Of a stretch of 64,000 nucleotides of DNA, positions 10,946 through 22,448 are shown piece after piece. The position numbers and the translations under genes are program-made. The stretch's first letter is position 1. The number at the start of each line of letters is the position of its first letter. The DNA comes from Poa pratensis (Eukaryota > Streptophyta > Magnoliopsida > Poales > Poaceae), in NCBI GenBank assembly GCA_947311845.1, contig CAMZMU010000062.1:53131365-53195364 (forward strand), read 5' to 3'. Under the pieces are notes generated by a model. The model had not been told where the DNA came from. It was given only the letters and a program-made list of their open reading frames with translations, and made no database searches.

Positions 10946-13803
10946 CATGTGTTATTCCCTAAAAAGATTAATGTTTACATGAGGAATTATGTTTTATGAG
11001 GAATTATGTTCTACATGATCACTATAAAATATTTGTGATCATGATTTTTACCCCTATTGCTAATCTTTTTCAATTCAGCCATAATGTTTTCGGCTGATTT
11101 AATGCTTCTTGTGAGAAATGAGTTAAGCTTATGTACATATTATTGTTTCATGAGGTCATAAGTAATGAAGAATAAAAAAAAAAAGAGCTCTCATTAAAGA
11201 AATTTTGATTATTAGAGTATTGATGAGAATCCAATGGATTTTTTATCTATTGATGTTTAATGGGAGCAAAACCCAGTAAGAATCTGGGGGAGTGTGCCAG
11301 TAAGGATATTGGAAAATGATTTCCTAGTTCTTTCATAATAAAGTTTTCTGGCATTAATGGAGAAGTAATTTGAAGAAGCTTCTCAAAATCCTATAAGATT
11401 ATGTTGATCATGAAAAATTCTCATGATTTAATTATGGAGCTTTTGAGTTCGCCTTATTATGTCATCTACAATAAAGCACAAAAGTGAACTGTGATTAAGC
11501 TCAAAGGATTTTATATCCATAAGGAAAATGTGTAAACACTTGGATAAAATGATATAAAGCATAATGTTATTATGGCCTCATGAATAAGAAAGTTTTAAGG
11601 AAAAGTTTTCAAGATGGATTGGAGGCTAATGTTTAAGGCCACTAGAAGATTTCCATTAGCATAAAAAAAAAGGTTTTCATCCTCCATTCAAATAATGTGG
11701 ATTAATGCTATAAGTTTTTTATTGGCTCCTTCTACTAAAGGTGGAATATTTATGGAAGTTCGTCGAAATGTTAAGCTATGGCTCAGTCCACATTTCGAGG
11801 GGGAGCATTTGAACTTCCCCATGAGGTATGTTTAGATTCCACCAATAAGGTATTTAAGTTTGATCGATCTTAAGTTGAGCTAAGTACCACATTTAGTCAG
11901 ATTTATTAAAACTCCATCTCCTAAGGGCATCTTTATGACTAAGAATTATTAGATTGCCCTTCAATGTTAAATGGTTGTGCCATGTTTCTTAAGTAAGATA
12001 CAAGTTTTTGGTTCTGCTCTCTATAATAGTTCTCCTAAATCACTTAAGGAGGATAATAAAATTATGATACTCTGAAATGAAGTATGATGTTGAAATTTAA
12101 GAGAGCAGTCAAATATTGCATGGCAATTAAGAACTCCATCATGGATATCATGAGTATAGCCATTTCTGACAAAGTTAAAGACCAATTTTTTGAATGGTCC
12201 CTCTAAAGTTTAAGCAACGGGTCTCATCAAAAGACTTGTTGATATATGATATGGTTGGGAGTTTGGTAAAAATGATGGCACCTGACAACCTTAAGTTTTT
12301 GGAGATGGAAATCCTTCTTTATGAAATAAAGAATTATGATGATCAATTGTTTTTGTAGTATCTGATAGTGGTACAAAGCTCAAAAAGAAATAAGTTTAAT
12401 AACAAACTTTTGATGGATCAATCTTATGTTAATTATGAGCAATATAATTATGAGCAATAGGTATATTAAATAAGGCCCGAGGTTTTCTCTCGGGGCTGAT
12501 AAGTTCGTCTTAGTGATGTTCTCATGTAGCTAAAACTCACTAATATGGGTCCATTAAAAGGGAGTATTAAGTTCATTTTGGAAATTTTATGTTTACTCCC
12601 TCAAGGGCATTAAGTTTTCCTCATGTTGCTACTAATGTTTAAGTTATTATGTGCCCTTAAGTTTTTGTGTCCGGGATATTTTGGCAGACATAAGTCCGGG
12701 TTTTGGACCTCTCGGAAAATATTTAAGAAAAGCTTTGCCTTGTTGGCACCAGCACTAAAGTAACTGTGTGATAATATATCACATTAAGGGATTACATGCT
12801 CACATTCAAGAAAAATAATGACCACCAAGTTGTGGATTTTTAAGGTTTTGGCAAGGAGTGAAAATTCTTTTAAGTTCTATCCACAAAAGTTTCACTCTTG
12901 CAGGGGGAGCCATATTGTGGAATGGCTTCACCCAAATTCTTAAAGGCATCGTTAAGATGCAAATTAATTTGTGGCATGTTTCGATCCCTATGTTTTAAGA
13001 TATGGATTTGTGTCCCTGATCCATAATAATTTAAGATTAAGGGATTATCTTAAGAAATTTTATCCCAGGACATATTATGTAAGAGTGCGGTCAGTACGAG
13101 TAGCATGTCAAAAGGTTCCTGCCAAACCTAAGACATTGTGAAAGATTGAATACAGAGTCAATTATGTTCAAGGCCTTGATGAATTAAGTTTTGATGTTCA
13201 ACAAATGAGTATTAGATCTAAAGCATAAGGGTTGAACACATATAAAGTAACTTTTGGGTGCTTGGTATATAAGCATTATACTAAGGTATTAAGTGCTGAG
13301 CACCATATTTAAAGAGGTTTGCCTTCTAACGTTGCCGGCATCAAGCTTATGTGGCAGCCTATTATTAAGGGACTAATTATGACTCTGAAAACATTTTGTT
13401 CTCGGTTCAAGTGCACGCATAATTATGAGTATACATATTCATGAGAGAACAAATTGCACTCTTGGGACCATTGCAACACCATCTCCCCACAAATCTAAAG
13501 AGGGTTCATTTCTTCGATGGAATGATGTACTGTAGCCAATAAGTTCGGCGGTACTTAATTGACCGTTGTAATTTATTGCCTCTGTATAAGTTTCAACAAA
13601 GAGATGAGCTCATAAGTTTTTTACTTAAGTTTAAGTTTATGGAGCTCATAAGTTAAAGAAGTTCCATTTTGATATGAGGTGGTATATTGTAGTAATTAGG
13701 TTTCTGTGGTACTAAATAATTGACCGCAGTAATCTTTTTATCTCGTATGCCATTTCATTGATAAGTGGGCTTATAAAGTTTAGCCTTACGATCAAGGGGA
13801 GAA

Positions 13804-14244
13804 TGTTGGATATTTTTGATCTAGGCTAAACCTAGGTCAACAATCACGGCTGCTACAGTAAGACGGTGCTACAGTGCCGTGCTACAGTTCCCTGATTGGG
13901 GGAAATATCTCCAACTTACAGGTGGGTCCCCCTGTGGCACTGTGCATACATATATATATAGAGGGGTGCTTTTAGGGACTGGTTAAGGAAGGATGAAAGA
14001 TGAGGCCACCAGAACTCTCTTCTAGCCCCTCTATGCTGCCCAATCCAGCAAGCACAGCCAGCCACGGGAAGGATCCCTCCTGCACCTTCCTGAAGCTCCA
14101 GCAGCTACAGTGAAGGTGAAGAAGAGCAAGGGCTTCATCCCTCGAAGCCCTGGACTCCACCTCAAGCATCAAGATAAGTTTTCCTTAATTCTATCTCGGT
14201 TGTGGCTCAAATCTTGAGCTAGATGATCTAGAGGTTGTTCAACA
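13804..14244 (+). repeat. 3' LTR
   Basis: Starts TGTTGGATAT directly after the purine tract and ends TTCAACA, followed by the GTGAG duplication. Two bases longer than the 5' LTR through single-base indels. Confidence 0.93.
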
Positions 14245-14249
14245 GTGAG

Positions 14250-14949
14250 CACACAAATGAATGTGCGGCTCAATTTCTTGTGATCTCTACATTGCATCGT
14301 ATCGCGGAAGGGGATCCTAATTTCTATGCCTTCTTTTTACTCTTTCGGCAAGTCATGCTCGTGCACTGGCTATTCTATTCCCACCCACGCGAGGTTATGT
14401 GCTCTAGCTAGTTAGTCGTTTTCGATCGAAATAGTACCGCTGCCAATGTGCTCAACTAAAGAGTACTACTCCTAGCTAGCTACTAGTAGCGTGAGAGCAT
14501 TTCCTTTTCAAAACTTGCATGAAATGGACACACGATTGAGTTCTGTGGCCACTTGCAAGAGTCCCACACATTTGACACATTGTTGCATATTCACCTAGAC
14601 TATGAGCATTTAGGAACCTATGGTTATGCTAGCTCTTCAAGGAGCAGATATAGAGGACCCTAATCGTAAGATCTGGTCACAATCGGGCCAAAAGTAGAAC
14701 CAACTTGCAGATTGTGCCAGAGTACCAAAAGCCATTGTTGTGATCTAAAAGGAAGAATAAAGGAAACCAAAAGCCAAGATCGATCGCAATTCGATCTTGC
14801 ATATCAATACATAATAGTAGTGGACTACAAAATAAAAATAAAAATAATAATAGGCACTCAGTCGCTAGGTGAAGTGTTTGCATACATGCGGGAAAATCCG
14901 ACAATGCAGATCTTTCCTTTTGGCAATGCGACATTCCAGTTTTGTTTCC
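14250..14949. other. Intergenic, no gene seen
   Basis: No domain or repeat recognised. The 95-124 codon open frames here overlap on opposite strands and one runs into the following MITE. Confidence 0.4.
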
Positions 14950-14952
14950 TAA

Positions 14953-15143
14953 GGGCATGTACAATGCAAGGTGCTTATGGAGGTGTTAAAAAAAACCATT
15001 TTTTGGTAAAGCACCGGTGCTTATTTACACAAGAGAATTGCTTAACTAGGCACCTCTCCTATAAAACTAAGCATTGGTGCTTATGAAAAAGGTTGGTTTA
15101 TTTTTGTAAACACCTCACTAAGCACCTTGCATTTTACATGGCC
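14953..15143. mobile_element. PIF/Harbinger-type MITE, 191 bp
   Basis: Inverted ends GGGCATGTACAATGCAAGGTGC / GCACCTTGCATTTTACATGGCC are flanked by a TAA duplication (14950-14952 and 15144-15146). The interior repeats GGTGCTTA/TAAGCACC motifs symmetrically. Non-coding. Confidence 0.82.
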
Positions 15144-15146
15144 TAA

Positions 15147-16080
15147 TATGCAACGCGTGCTGTAGCGATTTGCCGACCTCTTTTGCGAAGCCGGCACAGC
15201 CAAAAGTTTTTTTTTATATCAAGGGATAGTTAGGCAGGTGCGTGGCATTAGAACCTTGGTGGAAGTCGGAGCGGTGGCTTCGAAAGATCACCTCTTGTAG
15301 GCTGAGGTGTAGGATGTCGGCTCGGTGTGTGGCGTGTGTTGTATCGGTTTTGACCAATTTTGCTCATAATTTATTCAATTGTTTTCTTTTTTATCAATAA
15401 ATTACATCTCTTTTGTCTTGTTTAAAACAAATCATAAAACTATAGCATCCAGTGTGTTTTTAAACACAACAACCATAGATTGCAAAACTTTTTCAAAGAA
15501 ACATAATTCGAAAATGACACCTTCGAGAGGTACGTACGGCGCCGATGTGGAAAACCGTAAAATTGCTGCCAAGAGGCAAACTAAACTACAAATTAAGAAA
15601 TTATACTAATTGTTCTTGGTGCTTAGCAGATGGACTCGCTCTAAACGAGAGGAAGCTTCCATGCATCTTACACCAACAAAACGCCATGCATGTACACGTA
15701 CGTACTTAAGTACCAAAGCAATATATATTGGGAAGCAACCGAGACATCTATCGGTCGATGTTAATGTAACGCGAGGCAACATTCAAGTGGCTGATGTTTT
15801 AAAGTAGTGGCAGCCACGTATGATTGACTTGGATCCGTGACTGCTGTTTTGGGTCCTTCTCTTTGTCCTCGACTCTTCCGACCCTTTGAAAAAGTGCTCT
15901 CATGAAGGTGATCGATGAACTGGTTGGCGCACTGACATGTATACTTAACTAAGCGGAATACAGAAATGGTTTTCTTTTGGATTGATAGTTCAGTTTTGCA
16001 CCAATGCATGTGCTTGGACGTACACTTAGTAGTCCGCTAACGCTAGCTAGCTTGTGAAATCGAGCTAGTAGAACAAACAT
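15147..16080. other. Intergenic, no gene seen
   Basis: No recognisable gene or complete element. Short frames have no domain. Confidence 0.4.
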
Positions 16081-16222
16081 AAGATGTTTTAGTCTTTTTC
16101 CACATGCACATGCACACACATGTATCTTGACATGTTTAAGTTCATGTGTCCATTCTTTTTAGTATGAATCTAGACATGAATGTGTAACACCTAAAACATC
16201 TTACATTATGAAACGGAGGGAG
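16081..16222. mobile_element. Stowaway-like MITE, left end truncated
   Basis: The right end ACATTATGAAACGGAGGGAG followed by TA is a Stowaway terminus. Inward, CTAAAACATCTT pairs with AAGATGTTTTAG near 16082. The outermost left ~25 bp (CTCCCTCCG...) and the left TA are missing. Confidence 0.6.
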
Positions 16223-16328
16223 TAAGTAACAGTCAAAGAAAAAAAAATCTAGAAGAGAGATACAACGCAAATAACCTAGGCGCATTTACGCTACTCACAC
16301 ACGCCTTCATTGGCCTACTAGTTACCCG

Positions 16329-16603
16329 TATTGAATTGATGCACTAGCCAACTATCATAAAAGTCCGAACTGATGGAAAGAGTTAGACTTCATATTTTAA
16401 CACTCCTTGCACATCTAGGCTGGACAAACGGGAAGACACCTTAGACGTGGGATTGATCAGAGGCCACAATTTTAAATTAAATAGCGCTTTAGCCGAGACT
16501 TGAACTTGAAACCACCTGACTCTGATACCATATTGAATTGATGCACTATCCAATTATCCGAAAATTACGAACTGATGGAAAGGCTAGGTTTTATATTTTA
16601 ACA
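16329..16603 (-). mobile_element. TRIM/SMART-type miniature LTR element, 275 bp
   Basis: Direct repeats of about 73 bp at 16329-16402 and 16531-16603 begin TATTGAATTGATGCACTA and end TATTTTAACA. In minus orientation they start TGTTAAAATAT. The sequence CTCTGATACCA immediately before the right copy is the complement of a Met-tRNA primer site (TGGTATCAGAG), so the element lies on the minus strand. Flanks ACCCG / ACCCA are a near-match 5-bp TSD. No coding. Size and structure match terminal-repeat miniature retrotransposons known from grasses. Confidence 0.78.
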
Positions 16604-16607
16604 ACCC

Positions 16608-17068
16608 AAAAGACCCTATAGTGATTTGACCCCGCGGATCGGTCTATTTAGACCTTGCATATTAATATCATTCTACTCTTCGGCACCCACCGGTGGCAGC
16701 GGCGAACCTAATGTCAAAGGTGATGTCAAGTTTGCTTAGATTTATGGTTCTCGTGGTTCACTCTTTTGGGTTGTCGGTCTAGTTCCCCAACAGTACGACG
16801 ATGGAATAGCGGTTCCAAAAATGTCTTGATAGGGGGGGTGTCACATGGTAGAGTGCGTTCAACGATCTTAGGATCTCACCTCTTGAAGTAGGTGAGTCTG
16901 GTGGCTCTTCAAAACCTTTGAAATTAGTTCAACTGGTATAGTTTGGTAATCTGAAATTTATTCTCCTGGAGCTTGGAGAACATCGAGATGGGAAAGTTGA
17001 ACTAGAGAGACGATAACATTGATGGATTTTGATGTAACTTTAGGTCCTATCTAGGATTTTTTTCTTGT
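16608..17068. other. Intergenic, no gene seen
   Basis: Open frames are short and lack domains. There is a T-rich run just before the SINE target site. Confidence 0.4.
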
Positions 17069-17080
17069 CCGCCTTTTTTC

Positions 17081-17395
17081 TTTTTTTTTTTGAGAACACA
17101 GTACAACACAGACGCTCACAAATACGCACATACACTCACCCCTATGAACGCACGCACGCACACCCTACCCCTATGAGCACCTCTGAAGGACTGAGCCGGC
17201 AGATCTTGAGGTTGACGAAGTCACCACAGGCGCCTCGCTGTTGACGGGCACGTCACCTACCACTGAAAGAATAGCGCCGGATAATCCTGGAATAAATCCA
17301 GGTAAATGCAAACGCCCATGCCAAGTCTAGGACTTGAACCTGGGTGGGCTGGTTCCACCACAGGGAACCCAACCATCAGAGCCAAGCTCCGTTTG
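17081..17395 (-). mobile_element. tRNA-derived SINE, minus orientation
   Basis: On the minus strand it begins with a tRNA-like head (GAGCTTGGCTCTGATGGTT) and carries a B-box GGTTCAAGTCC (17330-17340 as its complement). It ends in a poly(A) tail, seen as the T-run at 17081-17091. A 12-bp duplication CCGCCTTTTTTC flanks it exactly (17069-17080 and 17396-17407), the signature of target-primed insertion. Confidence 0.88.
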
Positions 17396-17407
17396 CCGCC
17401 TTTTTTC

Positions 17408-18664
17408 ATTTTACCAAAGATACTTATTTAGTTAACCTTTAAAGTTAGACTATTTACCAAAGATACTTATTATAAAAAAGGTAATTTACTATATGAACAA
17501 ATCAACGTTATGGCTTGTCAATGGACTCATATGTTGTTCATTTCACACACATATGAGCACACACACAAATATTTGTGCTCGCAAGATGTCAAAAATGGAA
17601 TACACGGGTGGAGCAACATGTGGCCGCGTGTGACCACTAGCGTGCCTCATGAACTGTGAACCATACATATTAAAACGGTGGACATAAAGAGTGAACCTAG
17701 TAGAGGAATGTTTATTTCGAGGATAAGCATGTGCACAATTAACCTACTTAAAATGCATCCTGATAGCCAAGAGTACAACTATCAAAGAAAAACATGTCAT
17801 GTGGTGCATGAAAGTCGACCATAATCTAGTTGCTCCAGTAATACCATTGGTTTATATTTTACGCTAAGTGCATCTTTATAAAATACAACTAATTAGTTGC
17901 TTGTAGTGTTGTACTCCTGTCTATACAAGCTGCTATCTAATGATTTATGTGAAATAAATAATCGTGACTAGCTTAGTTCCATGATAAGATTAGTCGTATC
18001 GATATTAGGATACACCATCTTAGTTTTCTTTTTAATTTGGCTTTCTTTATATTTAATGGCATGGTTTTGGATGCATGAGGGAGGTAGCAAGCATTGCACC
18101 TTCATTTCGGAAGAATGACGTCATTAGTTTTGCAAGGTGTTTCTTACTTGTCCTGTCATCTCAGCATCTTACAACGTATGAATCAGATAATATATTTTTA
18201 CAGGTGTGTTTAGTTACGTTTAACCTTTGTGTAATGGTGTTGCTTCCTACCTTTTTTGAAGTAATTTACAATGTTAGTTGTCTAGTGGTGATCTCTAATT
18301 CAAAGCTCAACATAAGGAATGGTATATTAATATGGACACATCATTGTTCTACTTTTCACGCAGATGCATGTAACCATGAAAAATGATTGTCATGCATGCA
18401 GTTTATTTCCTTCATGGAAACAATCTCAACTAGAGCATATATAATTTGATTCTCCACTAAGTAATGATACACACATGCATTTGTATTTGGTCTAACTCGG
18501 GTGCCGTTGGATTACAGAAATTAGAAAACACAGGAAGATACAAATTAAGGATTGAGATGTCACTGATTGTGCAAATTTATTTTCAGGGAATTTAGGTTTA
18601 CAGAAGCGAAAATGGAAGAAATAGACGACGATGACATTTTGCTAAAGTGTCGGAAAGTTCTTTG
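17408..18664. other. Intergenic, no gene seen
   Basis: AT-rich. The 103-codon frame at 18075-18386 (+) has hydrophobic stretches but no recognisable family or gene context. Confidence 0.4.
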
Positions 18665-18665
18665 T

Positions 18666-19000
18666 ACTCCCTCCAGTTAAAAAAAATTCTAAAATGATAT
18701 TTATGAGTTTCAAAAATTTCTAAAAAAAATCTGGATGTAGCCAATGTTGTATCCCAGAACCGTGCAAAATATCAAGTTCCAATACTTTATATTATGGGCT
18801 ACACAAAATGACAAGATCTGAAAATTTTAGAGATTTGAAAATATGCATACTTAGATCCACATTTTTGTCATTTTTGTGTAGTTGAAAATACATTGTGTAT
18901 TTGAAATTGATATTTTGCAGGTTAGTTGGATACACCAATAGCTACGTCCGGATTTTTTTCGGATTTTTTTGAAGCCTATAAGTATCATTTTTTATTTTTT
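18666..19000. mobile_element. Fold-back (long inverted repeat) element
   Basis: About 95 bp at 18693-18787 is an imperfect inverted repeat of 18893-18992. Matching blocks include ATGATATTTATGAGTTTCAAA with its partner AAGCCTATAAGTATCAT, and GTGCAAAATATCAAGTTCC with GAAATTGATATTTTGCAGG. It begins near CTCCCTCCAG. No TSD is clear. Non-coding; the transcript would form a long hairpin. Confidence 0.6.
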
Positions 19001-19046
19001 TAAAACGTAGAGAGCACTGGAGCTCGGGAGCCAAAAATCTCCACAC

Positions 19047-19701
19047 CTAAGGCCCCGTTTGGAACACAGGATAGGAAAAACACATGAATAGGAGAAATAT
19101 AGGAATTGAGATGTCATACCTCACAAACCCTATAGGATTCTAAAACACCGGAATGAAACATTAGTAGCCATTTGGATTGGAGGATAGGGAAAACATAGGA
19201 GCTGTTTTGGGTTTGAAACCACAAGCCATTGTATTTTTCTTTCATGGAACTATTTCTTCTTGCTTGATAGCTTAGGCTTTGCAAATAGAGGGGTACAATC
19301 ACCATGTATACGAGTGGGAACTTGATGAACTGGCTAGCCGTGCACAGACATAACACTGGAAGTGAGGAACTAGCATTTCTTTATTAACCTGTTAACCGCC
19401 AGAGCTGATAACATGATGCGCCGTACCGGCTGCCGGCCTCCACACTGTAACGGGAAAATCACCGGTGCCGTCGCTGGGAGGGTCTCTGTGCAGATATTTT
19501 TTTGTGTGGTAGTGAGTGAAAAGCGGCAACAAAAGGGCCCTGGAAGCGAGCGTTTTGCGCCAGGAAACTTTCCAAGAGGTTTGTGAGATTCCTTTTCCTG
19601 TTCCTACATTCCAAATTAATGGCGTAAAGGAAAACTTTCCTACCAAAATCCTATCCCGTGAAATTCCTACGAAATTCCCGTGTTCCAAAACGGGCCCTTA
19701 G
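19047..19701. mobile_element. TIR element of about 650 bp, probably PIF/Tourist or hAT MITE
   Basis: The left end is CCTAAGGCCCCGTTTGGAACAC. The right end, reverse-complemented, is CCTAAGGGCCCGTTTTGGAACAC. Inner sequences (AGGATAGG..., CACATGAATAGG) resemble the MITE at 3612-4053. TAA is present at the left and TTA at the right, so the target duplication is ambiguous. Overlapping frames inside show no domain. Confidence 0.6.
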
Positions 19702-21130
19702 GAAAAAAAAGTCTACAAGAAGAAAAAAAGAAGAAGAGCGGGCCCATTGTATATTGTAGAGTGATGGAGAGGGGTCCATTTGTGTGTGTGTTTCCTCTCT
19801 CTTAAATGCGTTTTAAAGATCCGCGGCACTTAAATGCGACGGTTAAAAACCGTTGAGGTGGACCCAGCAGTCAGCACCGCCCAGGACAGGGCTACAGCTC
19901 CAGAAGGGCAGAACGTCAGACAGAGCCGCAACAAATGCATCGTCGTGGATCCGGCCGGTATGCCGCCTAGCCTATGCATGTAGTGTACGTATGCTAGCCC
20001 TCCGCCAGTCTAGTAGCTGAGTACGTACGTGGCCTTTCCGACCGCGCGCCGACTCTGGTCATCCAGGGACCAGGGGCGGCATGGGGCGATCGTCCTCTGG
20101 GCGCCGGCGCACGCTCTTGGCGCCCACGCACAGGCGCCGGCGTGTGCGCGCGGCGGCGTGCCGGCCGGCCTACACTGTTCGAACCGAATATTTCATGTAG
20201 CTCGTCCAAGTAAGTCCCGGCCGGCACCATGCATGTCACCATGCATGTGCGAACCTGACAATTGATCGACATGCTTGTAGTAATTTGTATATTGAGGAGT
20301 ACAGTACTAGACCTCACCACACATCGATCGGGTACTTTACTTACATGCATGGCCCTCTCTCTCTCTTCTCCATGGACTCAGGTCGCGGTCTAGGATCCGG
20401 GCTACAGGAAGGATCAACTTCACATGCGTCGCCGAATGTTTTCCCTTGGACTCGTGCTGTCCTAGCTTGACACCAGAATATTCGAGTAGTGCATCAAGTC
20501 AATCAACTTGTAAAGGACGGCTGGCTCTCTTTTGGGGATCCCTAAATAAACAATGGGCCCCCGACCCGGCTGGGCTTGCAAGCCATACAAGTGTCTCCCC
20601 GCTCCCTGATTTCCCGCCTCGGGTTTCCCTACATAACTAGGGCTCCCGATCGATCCTGCCCTGACCTAATTCCGATAAACAACTTAATTAGTCGATCGAC
20701 CTGCAAGCTAGGTTAATGAGCTTCTTCTTCGTCAAGAAAACTATACTCTCCTACCTCTTGATTTGTCTCTCCTGCTTGGCTCTAGCAAGCTAGCGAATAT
20801 CTTACTCCTCACAGATCAGCAATACGTGCACGACGACACTTGTAATTTCCTCGAATCCTCGTCAGCTCCCTGCATGCAGCTAGTACCGACATGTTGCATG
20901 CTGCATCCGGTTCCTGTCATGCATGCATGACTCATCATCGCGCGCGTACGTGTAGACAACGATGGATGGCTACCTGCATTGGACGGTGCTGAATGCTCTA
21001 GCAGCAAATAAGCTCCTGCTGACTTATTCAGCGTTCGATCGGCGGCACTAGTGGCTTGCACGCTTCAGAAACATATCTTTGTTTCTTTTATGTATCTAGT
21101 CTAAGTGTGCATGTGTGACAAGGAAACCAA
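19702..21130. other. Intergenic, no gene seen
   Basis: GC-richer than surrounding DNA, with many GCATGC, GATCGATC and CCGGCCGG-type palindromes. Frames at 20029-20265 (+) and 19994-20350 (-) overlap and lack domains. Confidence 0.4.
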
Positions 21131-22210
21131 GAGATCTCCCATCATATTCATATGCATGCAAATGCTCTCTATGCTATACAAGTTATATATTAACCTGATT
21201 GATCGTTATTTGACAAGGACTCGATCAGGAGTCAGGATGGTAATGTCACGGATTACCTCACTCGTGGTGATTTCTTCTCGGTTTTTACATATGACATATA
21301 TGGATAATAATAATATGTCGACATGCCCGTTTGAACAAGTAAAACTACCCTGTGGGCGGCGGCCGGCTTGCATTGCTTGCATGCATACTGCAGGGTGGCT
21401 GTGGCTTCTGGCTTGCAAGGCTGTAGAACATGTTAGGACACGGCCCTTTGAGGATTTGACCCGCGGCAGTCGTCAAAAGGTTCCTGCTTAGCTTACGTAA
21501 AAGTACTTACATACAGGACCGTACATTAGAAATTGCTTTAGCCTGCACTGATCGATGCACGTTCCCTTGCAGCTGAGGCACGCATGCGCTGTCTAGATTC
21601 TTGTAGGCCCATGCATGCGCGCATGAAATAATATACTCCCTCCGTCCTAAAATAAGTGTCTCAAGTTTGTACAAAAGTGGGTGTATCTATACATGTTTCA
21701 TGTCTAGATACATCTATTTTTTGACAAATCTAAGACAGTTATTATTGGACGGAGGGAGTACACCCCCACTATACTTGTTTTCCGTGATAGCTTGTTGAAA
21801 GTTGCAGCTTAAATAGACCCATTTATATACGGATGCATACTACAACTTGTAGGCCAAGAAAGAAGAATACTAGCTAGATAGTTGTTCATCAAATCTCCAG
21901 TGTTGATGCTGTGCATGCAGTTCCAGGTACTACCTAGCTTAGCTGATCACAGCAGATTTCTGTTCTGTTACATACGCGCGTCCGGTGTTCGATCTCTCTC
22001 TCTCTTTTCAACGGATGCACGGAGATTACGCAACCTAACTAAACATGTCACATTTATGCACAAGACACCATGCATGCAAGTTACAAAGCATGGTCGGAGT
22101 CATGGAGCTAGCCAGTCGACATGGACTTCCGAGTCTCCCAAATGCTGCAAAGGGTGGTGTGGCATGCATGGCCAACCAGGACAAGGCTCAACATATATGG
22201 TAGTTTCACA
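21131..22210 (+). repeat. Inverted duplication, copy A
   Basis: Collinear in reverse orientation with 62880-64000. Shared anchors include CATATTCATATGCATGCAAA, TGTCACGGATTACCTCAC, GCACGCATGCGCTGTCTAGA, CACCCCCACTATACTTGTTT and GGCCAACCAGGACAAGGCTC. Copies are diverged by substitutions and small indels. Only copy A contains the Stowaway MITE at 21636-21758. Homology reaches the window edge in copy B, so the unit may be longer. No gene is recognised inside. Confidence 0.85.
21636..21758. mobile_element. Stowaway MITE, 123 bp
   Basis: Inverted ends CTCCCTCCGTCCTAAAATA / TATTATTGGACGGAGGGAG with flanking TA (21634-21635 and 21759-21760). Same length and same subfamily as the copy at 6984-7106. 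The inverted duplicate near 63395 preserves the empty target site. Confidence 0.93.
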
Positions 22211-22379
22211 TGCGAGTTTAATAAAAGCACGCCTCTCTCTCTGGTTCCAAAGTCTTAAGTTTTTGGCACGACCTCTGGACGTACCTGCATATATATTCCC
22301 TCGCAAGCTAAAGGTTTGTGCGAGTCAAGGGCTCAAGGCAACGTGCACACTATGTTAGTGTGTATGCGTGAATTAGCTA

Positions 22380-22446
22380 CTCCCTCCAATCCATATAATT
22401 CGTCGCTAAATTAGATGTATCTACAATTAATATGGATCGGAGGGGG
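22380..22446. mobile_element. Short Stowaway-like MITE, 67 bp
   Basis: CTCCCTCCAATCCATAT at the left and ATATGGATCGGAGGGGG at the right, flanked by TA (22378-22379 and 22447-22448). Interior ATTAGATGTATCTA is palindromic. Confidence 0.8.
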
Positions 22447-22448
22447 TA

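Larger units (their letters stand above)
7519..14244 (+). mobile_element. Non-autonomous Copia-type LTR retrotransposon, 6.7 kb
   Basis: Complete by structure: two LTRs (7519-7957 and 13804-14244) with TG...CA ends and a perfect 5-bp TSD GTGAG (7514-7518 and 14245-14249). A primer-binding site TGGTATCAGAGC at 7959-7970 matches initiator-Met tRNA, the usual Copia primer. A purine tract (AAGGGGAGAA) ends just before the right LTR, which gives + orientation. No gag, protease, integrase, RT or RNase H could be read. The interior is stop-rich, with a GC-rich patch (8490-9150) and a field of diverged repeats (9755-10945). It must have been moved in trans. The LTRs differ at only a handful of positions, so insertion is fairly recent although the interior is non-coding. 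Confidence 0.92.
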
